Positions 8,836-18,500 of a stretch of DNA of 64,000 bases are shown piece after piece. Origin of the DNA: DTU019 sp050949825. Lineage in GTDB: Bacteria; Bacillota; Syntrophomonadia; Syntrophomonadales; Syntrophomonadaceae. A program made the position numbers and the translations under genes. The stretch is from the NCBI GenBank assembly GCA_050949825.1, contig JBMNGL010000007.1, positions 310,001-374,000 of the forward strand, read 5' to 3'. Position 1 is the stretch's first letter, and every line of letters starts with the position of its first letter. The notes below the pieces were generated by a model. It was not told the origin of the DNA. It made no database searches and saw only the letters and a program-made list of their open reading frames with translations.

Positions 8836-10029
8836 ATGAAGGTTTTGGTTGTTAATGCCGGTAGTTCTTCTATTAAATATCAAGTTGTTGATATGACCGA
8901 TGAATCAGTTTTGGCGGTGGGTTTAGTAGACAGAGTAGGCATTCCCGGCAGCACCCTGGAACACAAACCCCTGGGTAAAGACGCAGTGGTGATTAAGAAG
9001 GATCTGCCCGATCATACCGCGGGTATGGAACTGGTTCTGGATGTGCTTATTAATCCTGAATACGGCGTTGTCAAGAGCATGGAGGATATTGGCGCGGTAG
9101 GCCACCGCGTAGTGCATGGTGGCGAGAGTTTTGCGGAATCGGTGGTTATTGACGAAGCCGTCAGCAAGGTTATCCGCGACTGCTTTGACATCGCCCCGCT
9201 GCACAATCCTCCCAATCTAATGGGCATTGAAGCCTGTCAGAAACTGATGCCCAATGTAAAGCATGTGGCAGTATTTGACACCGCTTTCCATCAGACCATG
9301 GAAGCAGCCAATTATATGTATGCCTTACCCTATGAAGCCTATGAAAAATACCGCATCAGACGATACGGTTTCCACGGCACTTCTCATTACTATGTTTCCC
9401 ATCAGGCTGCTGAGATGCTGGGCAAAAAGTATGAAGATTGCAAGATTATTACTCTGCACCTGGGCAACGGCGCCAGCATGGCGGCCATTAGGGATGGCAA
9501 AGTCATTGACACCAGCATGGGCTTCACCCCGCTGGAAGGTCTGGTCATGGGCACCCGCTCCGGAGACATCGATCCCGCCATTGTATTCTTCCTCATGGAT
9601 AAGATAGGCATGGATTCAGCGGAGGCCAATAACTACTTCAACAAGAAATCCGGTATGTTGGGACTATCAGGGGTATCCAATGACCTGCGCGATGTCCTGG
9701 AAGCGGCTAAAGCTGGCAACGCCAGGGCGCAGACGGCACTGGACGTATACTATAATGCAGTAAGAGGCTATATCGGCAAGTATTTTGCCAAACTGAATGG
9801 CTGTGACTGTCTGGTCTTCACTGCCGGTGTGGGCGAAAATGCCATTGATGTTCGGGAAAACATCTGCACAGGCCTGGAAGCACTGGGAATCAAGATGGAC
9901 AGCCAGAAGAACAATGTACGCGGCAAGGCTGTTGATGTAGCTGCTGACGATTCCAAGGTACGCATCTTTATCATCCCCACCAATGAGGAATTGGTTATAG
10001 CTAGAGACACCTTTAGACTGGCTCAGTAA
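8836..10029 (+). CDS. ackA: acetate kinase
   Basis: AckA transfers phosphate between acetyl phosphate and ADP, giving acetate and ATP. The 397-residue product has the ASKHA-fold signatures: VLVVNAGSSSIKYQ at the N terminus, the adenosine-binding HLGNGASMAAI, and GTRSGDIDPAI. The catalytic-region segment RRYGFHGTSHYYVS is intact. The ATG at 8836 lies 10 bases after GAGGAGG and matches family starts. The longer upstream frame from 8776 lacks this support. A strong terminator ends the pta-ackA unit. Confidence 0.97.
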   Translation: MKVLVVNAGSSSIKYQVVDMTDESVLAVGLVDRVGIPGSTLEHKPLGKDAVVIKKDLPDHTAGMELVLDVLINPEYGVVKSMEDIGAVGHRVVHGGESFAESVVIDEAVSKVIRDCFDIAPLHNPPNLMGIEACQKLMPNVKHVAVFDTAFHQTMEAANYMYALPYEAYEKYRIRRYGFHGTSHYYVSHQAAEMLGKKYEDCKIITLHLGNGASMAAIRDGKVIDTSMGFTPLEGLVMGTRSGDIDPAIVFFLMDKIGMDSAEANNYFNKKSGMLGLSGVSNDLRDVLEAAKAGNARAQTALDVYYNAVRGYIGKYFAKLNGCDCLVFTAGVGENAIDVRENICTGLEALGIKMDSQKNNVRGKAVDVAADDSKVRIFIIPTNEELVIARDTFRLAQ

Positions 10030-10044
10030 TTGGCTTGTTCGGCG

Positions 10045-10077
10045 AAAGGGGCGGGCACTGCCCGCCTCTTTGTTTTA
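10045..10077 (+). terminator. strong rho-independent terminator of pta-ackA
   Basis: A 12-bp GC-rich stem with one G-U pair (10045-10056 with 10060-10071) and a 3-base loop is followed by TTTGTTTT. Confidence 0.9.
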
Positions 10078-10186
10078 TAGGCCTTTATTGAACATATGAT
10101 ATGAAGCAGCAAACCCGATATAGTCCCTGGCTTTATTGACAATACTAACTGGTGAAGAATATAATTAATCTGGTCTTAGGGGTGTA

Positions 10187-10708
10187 ATGGTGAAAATTGA
10201 CCTTAAACAACTCAAAATTCAACCACAGAGTATTGAACGCTTCACTATTATAGAGCTGCTGCCGGATACTCTGTTCAGTGGCATGGGAGGTCGCTTTCTC
10301 GAACCGGTCAGGGTTGATCTTAAGGTTAGCTTTACTGGACAGATGTATGTCGGACAGGGAGAGGTGCGAACCAGATTGGAATTCGCCTGTTCTCGATGTC
10401 TTACTCCCCATACCTTCGCCATTGCGGAGCCCTTGAATCTTATTATGATGGATGCTGGCAGCCAAAAACCGGATGATTTCAAGGATGATGCACTGCCGGT
10501 TGAGCAGGGTGAGGTTGACATTGAACCTGGTATTATTGCAGCGATATTTTCTGTTATTCCTTTCAACCCGTTGTGCAATCCAGAGTGTCAGGGTTTATGC
10601 TCGGGTTGCGGCGTAAACAAAAATAAGGAGGCTTGCCGCTGCCGCGAAGATAACATTGATCCGCGCTGGGAAGCCTTGAAGAAATTGAACCAGGAAGGAG
10701 GGGAATGA
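10187..10708 (+). CDS. DUF177 family protein (YceD-like), upstream of rpmF
   Basis: YceD/DUF177 proteins are encoded next to rpmF across bacteria and have been linked to 23S rRNA accumulation. This 173-residue protein has the typical central block with CSRCLTPHTF and a second Cys pair region near the C terminus (CNPECQGLCSGCGVNKN), which suggests a metal site. The start is ATG 10187, or GTG 10190 which sits at better spacing from AGGGGTG. It ends 1 base before the rpmF start and is clearly in the same operon. Confidence 0.88.
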   Translation: MVKIDLKQLKIQPQSIERFTIIELLPDTLFSGMGGRFLEPVRVDLKVSFTGQMYVGQGEVRTRLEFACSRCLTPHTFAIAEPLNLIMMDAGSQKPDDFKDDALPVEQGEVDIEPGIIAAIFSVIPFNPLCNPECQGLCSGCGVNKNKEACRCREDNIDPRWEALKKLNQEGGE

Positions 10709-10709
10709 A

Positions 10710-10880
10710 TTGGGCGTTCCTAAGAGGAGACACTCGCATTCAAGAAAGAACATGAGGCGTGCCGAATGGCGTAAGTTGGACAAACCGGGATTGGTTGAAT
10801 GTCCACAGTGTAAAGAGCTTAAACTATCCCATCGGGCCTGCTTGAATTGCGGATTTTACAAAGGTAAAAACGTGATCTAA
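10710..10880 (+). CDS. rpmF: 50S ribosomal protein L32
   Basis: This 56-residue protein is bL32, with the typical start GVPKRRHSHSRKNMRRAEW and a zinc-ribbon pair CPQC/CLNC (about residues 31-34 and 45-48). The start codon is TTG, 7 bases after AGGAGGGG. The gene directly follows DUF177, as in most bacteria. Four Cys make this the zinc-containing form. Confidence 0.97.
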   Translation: MGVPKRRHSHSRKNMRRAEWRKLDKPGLVECPQCKELKLSHRACLNCGFYKGKNVI

Positions 10881-10898
10881 GCATATACAGGTTGATCC

Positions 10899-10947
10899 AA
10901 AAAGTAAGGTATCGTGTCGCTTAAGGCCCATAGCTTACTTTTTGTAT
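10899..10947 (+). terminator. hairpin between rpmF and plsX (terminator or attenuator)
   Basis: AAAAAGTAAG (10899-10908) pairs with CTTACTTTTT (10934-10943) around a 25-base loop and is followed by GTATTT. It would reduce read-through from ribosomal protein L32 into the lipid gene plsX. It does not show the usual FapR operator as I know it. Confidence 0.6.
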
Positions 10948-10974
10948 TTCAGGCTTAATTGAGGGAGGATAACC

Positions 10975-11931
10975 ATGAAGATCGCAATCGATGTAATGGG
11001 AGGCGATTATGGACCCGGGGAGGTTGTTGCAGGGGCTTTGCGGTGGTTGGGAGAAACCGATGCTTCTGTCATACTGGTGGGCTTGCAGGAGATGATTGAA
11101 CCCGAGCTGCAGAAGCAGCCCTATGATGCTGCCCGTCTTAGCGTGGTGAACGCCACCCAGGTGATCGCCATGGATGAGTCCCCGGCCATTGCCCTGCGCC
11201 GCAAGAAAGATGCCTCCATTGTTGTTGCTACCGGTCTGGTTAAATCAGGCGCAGCTGATGCGGTATTGTCCTGTGGCAGCACCGGAGCCCAGATGGCCGC
11301 GGCTCTATTTATCCTGGGACGTATGGAAGGTATCGAACGGCCTCCGATTGTAAGCGGGATACCGAATAGCAATGGCTCACAATCGCTGCTTATCGATGTA
11401 GGGGCCAATGTTGACTGTCGTCCTGCACAGCTGCTGCAATTTGCAGCCCTGGGAAGCGCCTATGCGGCAGCCCTTTTGGCCATCCCCAATCCCCGGGTGG
11501 GCCTGCTTAACAACGGCCTTGAAGAAAGCAAGGGCAATGCTGCCGTGGCCGAGGCCTTTGGCTTGTTGCGCCGACAGCCCAACCTGAACTTTATAGGCAA
11601 TGTGGAGGGACGCGAACTATTTAGCGGCGATTGTGATGTCATCGTTTGCGACGGATTCACGGGTAACATCCTGCTCAAATCACTGGAAGGCCTGGTGCTG
11701 TTTCTGGCCCAGCATACGGTGGCGGAGATGGGTAAGCTCCCTGCTATTTACCAGCGGGTTGATTATCGCCAGGTAGGCGGGGCACCCTTGCTGGGTGTTA
11801 AAGGGGTCAGCATTGTTTGTCATGGCAGTTCCAGAAGTGAGGCCATTTATAATGGTATGAAGATAGCTGCGCAGTGTGTCGACAGCCGTATTGTGGAGCA
11901 GCAAGAGAAGGCCCTGGCGGGTTTGATATAA
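10975..11931 (+). CDS. plsX: phosphate acyltransferase PlsX
   Basis: PlsX makes acyl phosphate from acyl-ACP, the first step of phospholipid synthesis in most Gram-positives. The product is 318 residues, slightly shorter than the usual 330. The N-terminal IAIDVMGGDYGPGEVV block is typical, as are the VSCGSTGA-type segment (VLSCGSTGAQMAA) and GNVEGRE. GAGGGAGG lies about 8 bases before the ATG. In Bacillus, fapR precedes plsX and fabD/fabG follow. None of these is here: plsX is followed by a repeat-bearing gap and then acpP. Confidence 0.95.
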   Translation: MKIAIDVMGGDYGPGEVVAGALRWLGETDASVILVGLQEMIEPELQKQPYDAARLSVVNATQVIAMDESPAIALRRKKDASIVVATGLVKSGAADAVLSCGSTGAQMAAALFILGRMEGIERPPIVSGIPNSNGSQSLLIDVGANVDCRPAQLLQFAALGSAYAAALLAIPNPRVGLLNNGLEESKGNAAVAEAFGLLRRQPNLNFIGNVEGRELFSGDCDVIVCDGFTGNILLKSLEGLVLFLAQHTVAEMGKLPAIYQRVDYRQVGGAPLLGVKGVSIVCHGSSRSEAIYNGMKIAAQCVDSRIVEQQEKALAGLI

Positions 11932-12154
11932 GTATCTTACAGAGAGCTTTAGCAAGAGAATAGATTATGATTCAAGCAGATAAATCAAGCAGAAAAATCT
12001 GCTAAAAAATGTCTCCTTACTCCTCCACTCCGCACCAAGCATGGACTGGTAGTTAAGTTTGCCCAAAAGGTATGTCTTTGATAATGGGGGGTGATGTGCC
12101 CCTGCAAGCTGACAAAACAGGGAGCTTTCATAGCAGTGACAGAAGCCTGCTGGT

Positions 12155-12238
12155 GTCATCCTGAGCGGAGCGAAGGATCTTTCCCGGGGGGTATTCGCTT
12201 CGCGAAAGATCCTTCGGGCGTGGCCCTTAAGGCATGAC
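12155..12238. repeat. dispersed palindromic repeat, copy 1 (in the plsX-acpP gap)
   Basis: This 84-bp unit starts with GTCATCCTGAGCGGAGCGAA and ends with GGCATGAC. It contains inverted copies of AAGGATCTT- and GCTTCGC-type words. A second copy lies at 43875-43957 in the opposite orientation. Repeats with this GTCATCCTGAGCG...AAGGATC signature occur in many unrelated bacterial genomes, from general knowledge. The rest of the 366-base gap 11932-12297 holds a weak hairpin (AGCAGA/TCTGCT, 11988-12003) and no gene I can support. Confidence 0.8.
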
Positions 12239-12297
12239 AAAAACAGGTGACAGGGGCATCTAGATTAAATAAGAATAACAGCAAAGGGGGAATTGAT

Positions 12298-12546
12298 GTG
12301 CAGGAATTCATTGATCTGGCCCGAAAAATTCTGGCCGAGCAGTTGGACCTGAATCCACAAGAGATTACTATGGATACCAATTTGGAAGACCTGGATGCGG
12401 ATTCAATTGATGTTGTAGAGATGATTATGGCATTGGAAGACGCCTATGATGTGGAGTTCCCGGAAGAAGGACTGGAGAACCTGTCAACCTTTGGAACTCT
12501 GGTCACAACGCTGTATCGCCATCTTGAACAGGTGCAAAATGGTTAG
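12298..12546 (+). CDS. acpP: acyl carrier protein
   Basis: This 82-residue acidic helical protein carries the phosphopantetheine attachment Ser in LDADSIDVVEMIMALED. It shuttles acyl chains in fatty acid and phospholipid synthesis. The start is GTG at 12298, since AAAGGGGG lies 7 bases upstream and no ATG fits. The longer frame from 12247 adds a basic tail foreign to ACPs. It overlaps rnc by 8 bases. fabD, fabG and fabF, which often precede acpP, are not between it and plsX. Confidence 0.95.
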   Translation: MQEFIDLARKILAEQLDLNPQEITMDTNLEDLDADSIDVVEMIMALEDAYDVEFPEEGLENLSTFGTLVTTLYRHLEQVQNG

Positions 12547-13267
12547 CCAGAAAGAAATAGTTGCCCGCTTCATGCGTGACAACGAACTCCATTTTGATAA
12601 TCAGGGTATTATAGATATGGCCTTGACGCACCCTTCCTTCAGTCAGGAGAAAAACTGCCCCTGCAGCAATCAACGTCTTGAATTTCTGGGGGATGCCGTT
12701 CTTAATATGATTGTGGCCGAATACCTCTACAATCATTTTGAGCAGAAACCGGAAGGTGAACTGACCAAGATCCGGGCCAAAGCGGTTTGTGAGCGGGCTT
12801 TGCTCAGTGTGGCTCATAGTATGAAATTAGGAGATTATCTCCTGCTGGGCAGAGGCGAAGAGATGTCCGGGGGGCGTAAGCGCCGCTCCATACTGGCTGA
12901 TGCGGTTGAAGCGGTTATCGGTGCCATTTACCTCGATCAAGGCTATGCTGCCGCCACCCGTTTTGTACTCAACCATTTACAGGATTACATTAATGAAACT
13001 GCGCAGGGTGACTATCAGGATTATAAATCCCGCTTGCAGGAACTGGTGCAGGGCAAGAACAAAGAGAATGTAATTTATCAGATTATCAAAGAGTGTGGAC
13101 CCGCCCACGCCAAGGTTTTCGAAGCCGGGGTCTATTTTCAGGAACGGCTGCTGGCTGTCGGGCAGGGCCGGAGCAAGAAAGAGGCAGAGCAAAATGCCGC
13201 TGAAAAGGTGCTCAAAAACCAACAGTTATTGTTCAGTCTGGGGGTGGAGATATCCCCCCAGCCATGA
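12539..13267 (+). CDS. rnc: ribonuclease III
   Basis: RNase III cuts double-stranded RNA in rRNA and mRNA processing. The 242-residue product has the catalytic signature RLEFLGDAVLNM with the conserved Glu and Asp. The second metal-binding part is DAVEAVIGAIYLDQG, and a C-terminal double-stranded RNA-binding domain includes GQGRSKKEAEQNAAEKVL. The ATG at 12539 lies inside the end of acpP, 5 bases after ACAGGTG, so translation is probably coupled. It overlaps the next gene by 4 bases (ATGA). Confidence 0.96.
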   Translation: MVSQKEIVARFMRDNELHFDNQGIIDMALTHPSFSQEKNCPCSNQRLEFLGDAVLNMIVAEYLYNHFEQKPEGELTKIRAKAVCERALLSVAHSMKLGDYLLLGRGEEMSGGRKRRSILADAVEAVIGAIYLDQGYAAATRFVLNHLQDYINETAQGDYQDYKSRLQELVQGKNKENVIYQIIKECGPAHAKVFEAGVYFQERLLAVGQGRSKKEAEQNAAEKVLKNQQLLFSLGVEISPQP

Positions 13268-14448
13268 AACACGTCAATATCCCAATTTTTATTCCCCACC
13301 TGGGATGCCCGTTTACATGCATATTTTGTAACCAGCGGCAGATCGCTGCCCAACAATCCTTCCCTCCTGCTGCTGTAGCCGCTATGGTTGATAAACACCT
13401 GGCGACCATCCGCCCCGGCAGTGAGGTCGAAATTGCCTTCTTTGGCGGTAGTTTTACCATGATGGATATGAAACTGCAGGAAGCCTATCTGCGCCAGGTA
13501 TATCCCTATCTAAAAAGTGGCCAGGTACATGGCCTGCGTCTGTCAACCCGCCCGGACGGGATTAGCCCCGCTAACCTGGAGATGCTCAGGCACTGGGGGG
13601 TTGATACTGTGGAACTGGGTGTGCAGTCCTGTGATGATGAGGTTCTGAACAGGGCCGGGCGGGAGATGAAGCGGGCCGATATAGTTGCGGCCTGTCATCT
13701 CATAAAAGAATATGCATTTAAACTGGGTATACAGTTAATGGTGGGGTTGCCGGGCGATGACCGGGGCAAAGCCCTGGATACAGCCCAAACCACTATCGAA
13801 CTGCAGGCGGATATGGTGAGGATATATCCTACCCTGGTAATCACAGGGACTGAACTGGCCAGGTTATGGCAAAACGGTCTTTACCAGCCCCTGTCCCTGT
13901 CTGCTGCAGTCAGCATCTGTGCTGATATGCTGCTGTTGTTTCAGTATAATAATATTCCGGTTATTCGGATAGGCCTGCAGCCCAATCAGGACCTCAATTG
14001 TCCCGAAACTATGCTGGCAGGACCTTATCACCCCTCTTTTGGTGAGCTGGTGGAGCAGCATATTTTCTGTTTGCAGGCCCGTGAACTGCTCAACAACGTG
14101 CAAATAACAACCAGCTTGCCTGAGCCGGTGCGATTACTGGTAAACCCGCGTGATATGTCCAGGATGATTGGGCAGCATCGCCTCAATGTGTTGCACCTGG
14201 AAAAGGAGTATAATCTTCAACGGCTTCAGGTGATAGCAGCCGCAGATATAAATCAAAACAATCTCGGCCTGCTGCCCCCGGGCGGTGGCGAGGCCTATAC
14301 GTTGGAACGGAAGGCTTTTATCGGGCGCCTAATGAACAGGGGCTTGATACCGCCTTACAGGGCTGCCCAAAGCGCCCGCAACAACCAAACCAGCTCACAG
14401 GGGCTCAAAGAAGAGACTGCCCTTGATAATGGTCGGAATTACGCTTGA
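13264..14448 (+). CDS. radical SAM protein (clostridial rnc-smc gene, Elp3-like core)
   Basis: The 394-residue protein has a C-x3-C-x2-C cluster (CPFTCIFC, about residues 16-23) that binds a 4Fe-4S cluster and SAM. The GGSFT motif follows (FFGGSFT), then ELGVQS. The core resembles the radical SAM part of Elp3/YhcC-type enzymes, but no acetyltransferase domain is present. Homologues are regularly found between rnc and smc in Clostridia, in my recollection, and their substrate is not known to me. It is translationally coupled to rnc through an ATGA overlap. An RNA-modification role is a guess from the company it keeps. Confidence 0.85.
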   Translation: MKHVNIPIFIPHLGCPFTCIFCNQRQIAAQQSFPPAAVAAMVDKHLATIRPGSEVEIAFFGGSFTMMDMKLQEAYLRQVYPYLKSGQVHGLRLSTRPDGISPANLEMLRHWGVDTVELGVQSCDDEVLNRAGREMKRADIVAACHLIKEYAFKLGIQLMVGLPGDDRGKALDTAQTTIELQADMVRIYPTLVITGTELARLWQNGLYQPLSLSAAVSICADMLLLFQYNNIPVIRIGLQPNQDLNCPETMLAGPYHPSFGELVEQHIFCLQARELLNNVQITTSLPEPVRLLVNPRDMSRMIGQHRLNVLHLEKEYNLQRLQVIAAADINQNNLGLLPPGGGEAYTLERKAFIGRLMNRGLIPPYRAAQSARNNQTSSQGLKEETALDNGRNYA

Positions 14449-14533
14449 ATCTGGCTGGAATAAAGGGCTTAACAGGGAGGGTTTTCGTCTCGCTTTGTTT
14501 AACTAATAAACCAGGATAAGAAAGGAAACAGCC

Positions 14534-15493
14534 GTGCGTCAGCAGATATTGAAAGTTTTGAAAAAACAGAATGGCTCCTTCTTGTCAGGTCACCTTCTGG
14601 CGGAACAATTGGCCATTAGCCGCGTGGCGGTGTGGAAGCACATTGAGGCACTGCGAGATGAGGGATACCAGATAGAGGCTGTCAAAGGGGTGGGCTACCG
14701 CCTGCGCCCTGGCAGTGATGTTATTATACCCGAAGAGGTCGGCCGGGCTTTGCAGGGCACAGAGTGGGGTCGGGAGGTCTACTACTATGCAGAACTGGGC
14801 TCTACCAATGAAGAGATAAAAGCAACCTTAAGCCAGAGGACGCTTGCGGAAGGCACCGTGATTATAGCCGGCAAGCAACTGCAAGGCAAGGGCCGGCTGG
14901 GAAGAACCTGGGTTTCTCCAGCGGGGGGACTGTGGTTTTCAATACTATTGAAGCCTGGGCTGGATTTGGCCCAAACGGCTTTGTTGTCACTGGTTTTTTC
15001 CCTGGCGGTCTGCCAGGGGGTAAAAAACATGTGTCAGGTGCCTGCCTTTATCAAATGGCCCAATGATGTAGTGCTGCAAGGCAGAAAACTGAGCGGTATT
15101 TTGCTGGAATTAAGCGGTGAAATCGATCATACCCGGCAGGTGATAGTGGGGATCGGCATTAATGTCAATAACCGCAGTGAAGATTATGCAGGCAACCAGG
15201 CTATTTCCCTGGCTGAATATACAGGCCAAAGCATAGATCTGACTTCGTGTTTGATATCCGTACTGAAAAGCATGAACAGTGCGTATCAGCAATTTTTACA
15301 GCAGGGTTTTACTGATTTGCGCCGGCAATATATACAGCATTGCTGCCACCTCAATAAACAGGTGGAAATAATGCAAGGCGGCGAAAGGCTTGGCGGGCTG
15401 AATGTGGATATTGACGAAATGGGGCATTTGGTGCTCCTCGGCAATGCGGGAACGATACGACTCAGTACCGGTGATGTGCGCGTTTTGGAATAG
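14534..15493 (+). CDS. birA: bifunctional biotin operon repressor / biotin-protein ligase
   Basis: BirA attaches biotin to carboxyl carrier proteins and, in the bifunctional form, represses biotin genes. The N-terminal 60 residues form a winged helix (SGHLLAEQLAISRVAVWKHI). The ligase domain has the biotinyl-AMP loop GKGRLGRTWVSP and the KWPNDVVL motif, then a C-terminal SH3-like cap. It is 319 residues, typical of the repressor form. The start is GTG with AAAGGAAA about 7 bases upstream. No biotin operator was recognised in the window, so its regulated genes lie elsewhere. Confidence 0.95.
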   Translation: MRQQILKVLKKQNGSFLSGHLLAEQLAISRVAVWKHIEALRDEGYQIEAVKGVGYRLRPGSDVIIPEEVGRALQGTEWGREVYYYAELGSTNEEIKATLSQRTLAEGTVIIAGKQLQGKGRLGRTWVSPAGGLWFSILLKPGLDLAQTALLSLVFSLAVCQGVKNMCQVPAFIKWPNDVVLQGRKLSGILLELSGEIDHTRQVIVGIGINVNNRSEDYAGNQAISLAEYTGQSIDLTSCLISVLKSMNSAYQQFLQQGFTDLRRQYIQHCCHLNKQVEIMQGGERLGGLNVDIDEMGHLVLLGNAGTIRLSTGDVRVLE

Positions 15494-15532
15494 ATTATTT
15501 ACCAACCATCTTGGAAGATGTGGAGGCATAGG

Positions 15533-18500
15533 GTGTACTTAAAGCGTGTGGATATTAAAGGCTTCAAATCTTTTGCTGAATCCACTACCATCCACTTTGA
15601 ACCCGGAATCAATGTAGTGGTAGGGCCTAATGGCTGTGGCAAAAGCAATGTAGTCGATGCGGTGCGCTGGGTTCTGGGCGAGAATAACATCCGCAACCTG
15701 CGTGGGCAAAAAGGGGAAGATATTATCTTCTGTGGTACTGACAGCAAAAGAGCCCACGGTATGGCCACAGTGGAGATGCTGATAGACAATGGGGATGGCT
15801 TTTTGCCCCTGGAATACGAGGAGTTGAATCTGACCCGCAAACTTTTTCGGTCCGGTGAAAGTGAATTCTCCATCAACCGTACCAGGGTGCGCATGAAGGA
15901 TATCCATGACTTATTGGCCGGAACCGGGCTGGGCAAAAAGGGTTATGCCATCATTAGCCAGGGCGAACTGGAGCAGTTGTTAAATGCCCAGTCCTTGGAC
16001 CGCCGCCTTATCCTGGAAGAAGCCTCCGGGATTATTAAATATCGGCAGCAACGAGAAGAAGTGAAGCGGCGCCTGGACGGTACCGCCCAGGATTTAACCC
16101 GCCTGACTGATCTGCTTTTCGAGTTGCGGCAGCGCAGCGAGGAATTGCAGCACAAGGCGGAAAAGGCTCAACAATACCTGGAATACAAAGGCCAGATGGA
16201 GGAGCTGGAAAAAATCCTGCTGGCCTTTGACATCTCACGATTGGAAAAGGAGCGGGCAGCTCGCCAATCCGACCTTGCCGAGCACAGCCAAACCTTGAGC
16301 ATCCGGCAGGAACAGTGCCTCATTTGCGAGGAGCAAATACGTAAACTGGAAATGGAAATGGATCGCTTGCGCCTGCAAGAACAAAAGGCGCTTCAAGATC
16401 AATTTGATGCAGAGGCACATATTGCTGAACTTCGCTCTGCCCTGGAACTGACCCGGGAGCGGATTAACAATTATCAGGAACGGGTTAAGGCAGTTCAGGC
16501 AGATGCTGTAAAATACTCAGCCCTGTTGACAAAAATGGAACGAGACCTGCTCTTTAATCGTGAGGATTATGCGCAACAGCAGGCCTTGTGCGAGGAATTG
16601 GAAGAACAGTGCCGGCAAATAATAGATGTTACCTGTTCCCTGGAACAATCCATTTCCAGGGAAGCCGAGCTTTTTGAAGCCCATAAAGCGCAGTTGTTTG
16701 CAGATACACAGGAGCAAAGCCGGGTAAGAAATTCCATACAGGAAGAAGAGGATAATCTGCACAAAAGCCGCGAGAAGAGGGTTCGGCTGGATACCCAGCG
16801 GGAACAGCTGCAGCAGCAGATAAGGCAAGCAACTGAACAGAAATCCCAGCTCTTACAGGAAAAAGCGGTGTTGAGGCTACGGTTGGAGAACCTGCAGGGG
16901 CAAATCGAGGTGGTTGAAGAGGCCAAAACCGGAACTGCCCAACAGCTGGCGGAGATTGAAAACCGCATCCGTCAACAGCAGCAGCAATTAAGCCAACAAA
17001 GCAGCCGTTTGGATAGTCTAAAGAGTATGCGGGAAAGCTTGAGCGGTTATGCACCCGGGGTCAAAGCTGTAATAAAGTGGGGTCAAAGAGGGGAATTAGT
17101 GGGGATTCTGGGCATTGTGGGAGAGCTCCTGGAGGTGCCGCCCGGGTTGGAAACAGCCATTGAGATTGCTGCCGGCAGAAGCCTGGAAAACATTGTGGTA
17201 AAGAGCAGTCAGGATGCCCGTCAGGCTATTGAACGGCTTAAAATGCAGCGATCGGGGCGAGTAACCTTTTTGCCTTTAGACAGCTTGCGTTACCGTCAGG
17301 TACCTGAGGAGGTCTTAAAAAAGGCCCTGGATATAGAAGGAGTGATCGGCAGCGCTGATCGACTGGTGCAATGCTTGCCCCAATATCGTGTGGTTTTAGA
17401 GTACTTGCTGGGCAGGATACTGGTGGTACAGAATCTCCACAGTGGGATGCGGGCCTTTAAGCAGCTAAGCTATCCCTGGACGCTGGTCTCCCTGGAGGGA
17501 GAGGTCATTAATGCCAGTGGAGCTATGACGGGTGGCTTTGCAGCAGAACGCGGCCCCAGCCGTTTGCAGCGCCGTGCTGAAGAAAAACGGGTCGAAAAAC
17601 AGTTGCTAAAGCTGCAGGAACAGGCTCATCAATTGGAGCAAGCCTGTGGCCTGGCCCGATCCGATTGGGAGGAACTCAACCAAAAGGCGCTTGATTTAAA
17701 AAATGATTATATGGAGCACAGCCTGAAAAGTGAATGGCTGGAAAAACAGGTGGAGATTCTGAACGGCGATTTGCCGGAATACCAGCTTCAATATGAACAG
17801 ATTGGCGCCGAAATAGGGCTTTTGGAGCAGGAAGCAGAGACCATACAACGGACCATGGCCACCCTGCACGATCATTGGCAGGCTTTGCAGCACCAACAGG
17901 ACAGTGATTCACGCCAACTGGAAAACCAGAAGGAAGCCTTGACCAGAATGCGGCAAAATATGGAGGTATATCGTGAGCGCTCTCTTTCACATCATGAACA
18001 ATTGGAAATGAGAAAGAGGGAGCTGGAAAACAGCCATAAGAATCTGCTCCAGTTTGAAGCCGTACAGAAATCTTATCAGCAGTCCTGTCAAGAGGCTAAA
18101 GAATTGCTGGCTCGCCTGGAGAAGGAGAACGAAAGCGAAAGCCAGAAAATGAGTATACTTGAACAGCAGATATCGGCACAGTCGTTGCTCTTAAAGTCCA
18201 GGCGCGATGATCTGGCCATGCTCAAGTCAAGTGGAGAAGATGCCGGTAACAGGATGCAAGAACTCCGAGAATCGCTATTGCCCATGAGGGAAAAGATACA
18301 AGGTCTGGAGCAGGGTATACGCAACCATGAGCTTCACCTGGCCCGACTGGAAGTAGAGCTGTCCAACCTGCACATCCAATGGCAACAGCGGCATGGCGCG
18401 GCCCAGTCGGCACAGATCGATGTGCGAGGAATCAAAGGGACCGATCTGCGCCAGATGAAGCAGCGTCTGGGTATGCTGAAAGAAGAGATGGAAACCCTGG

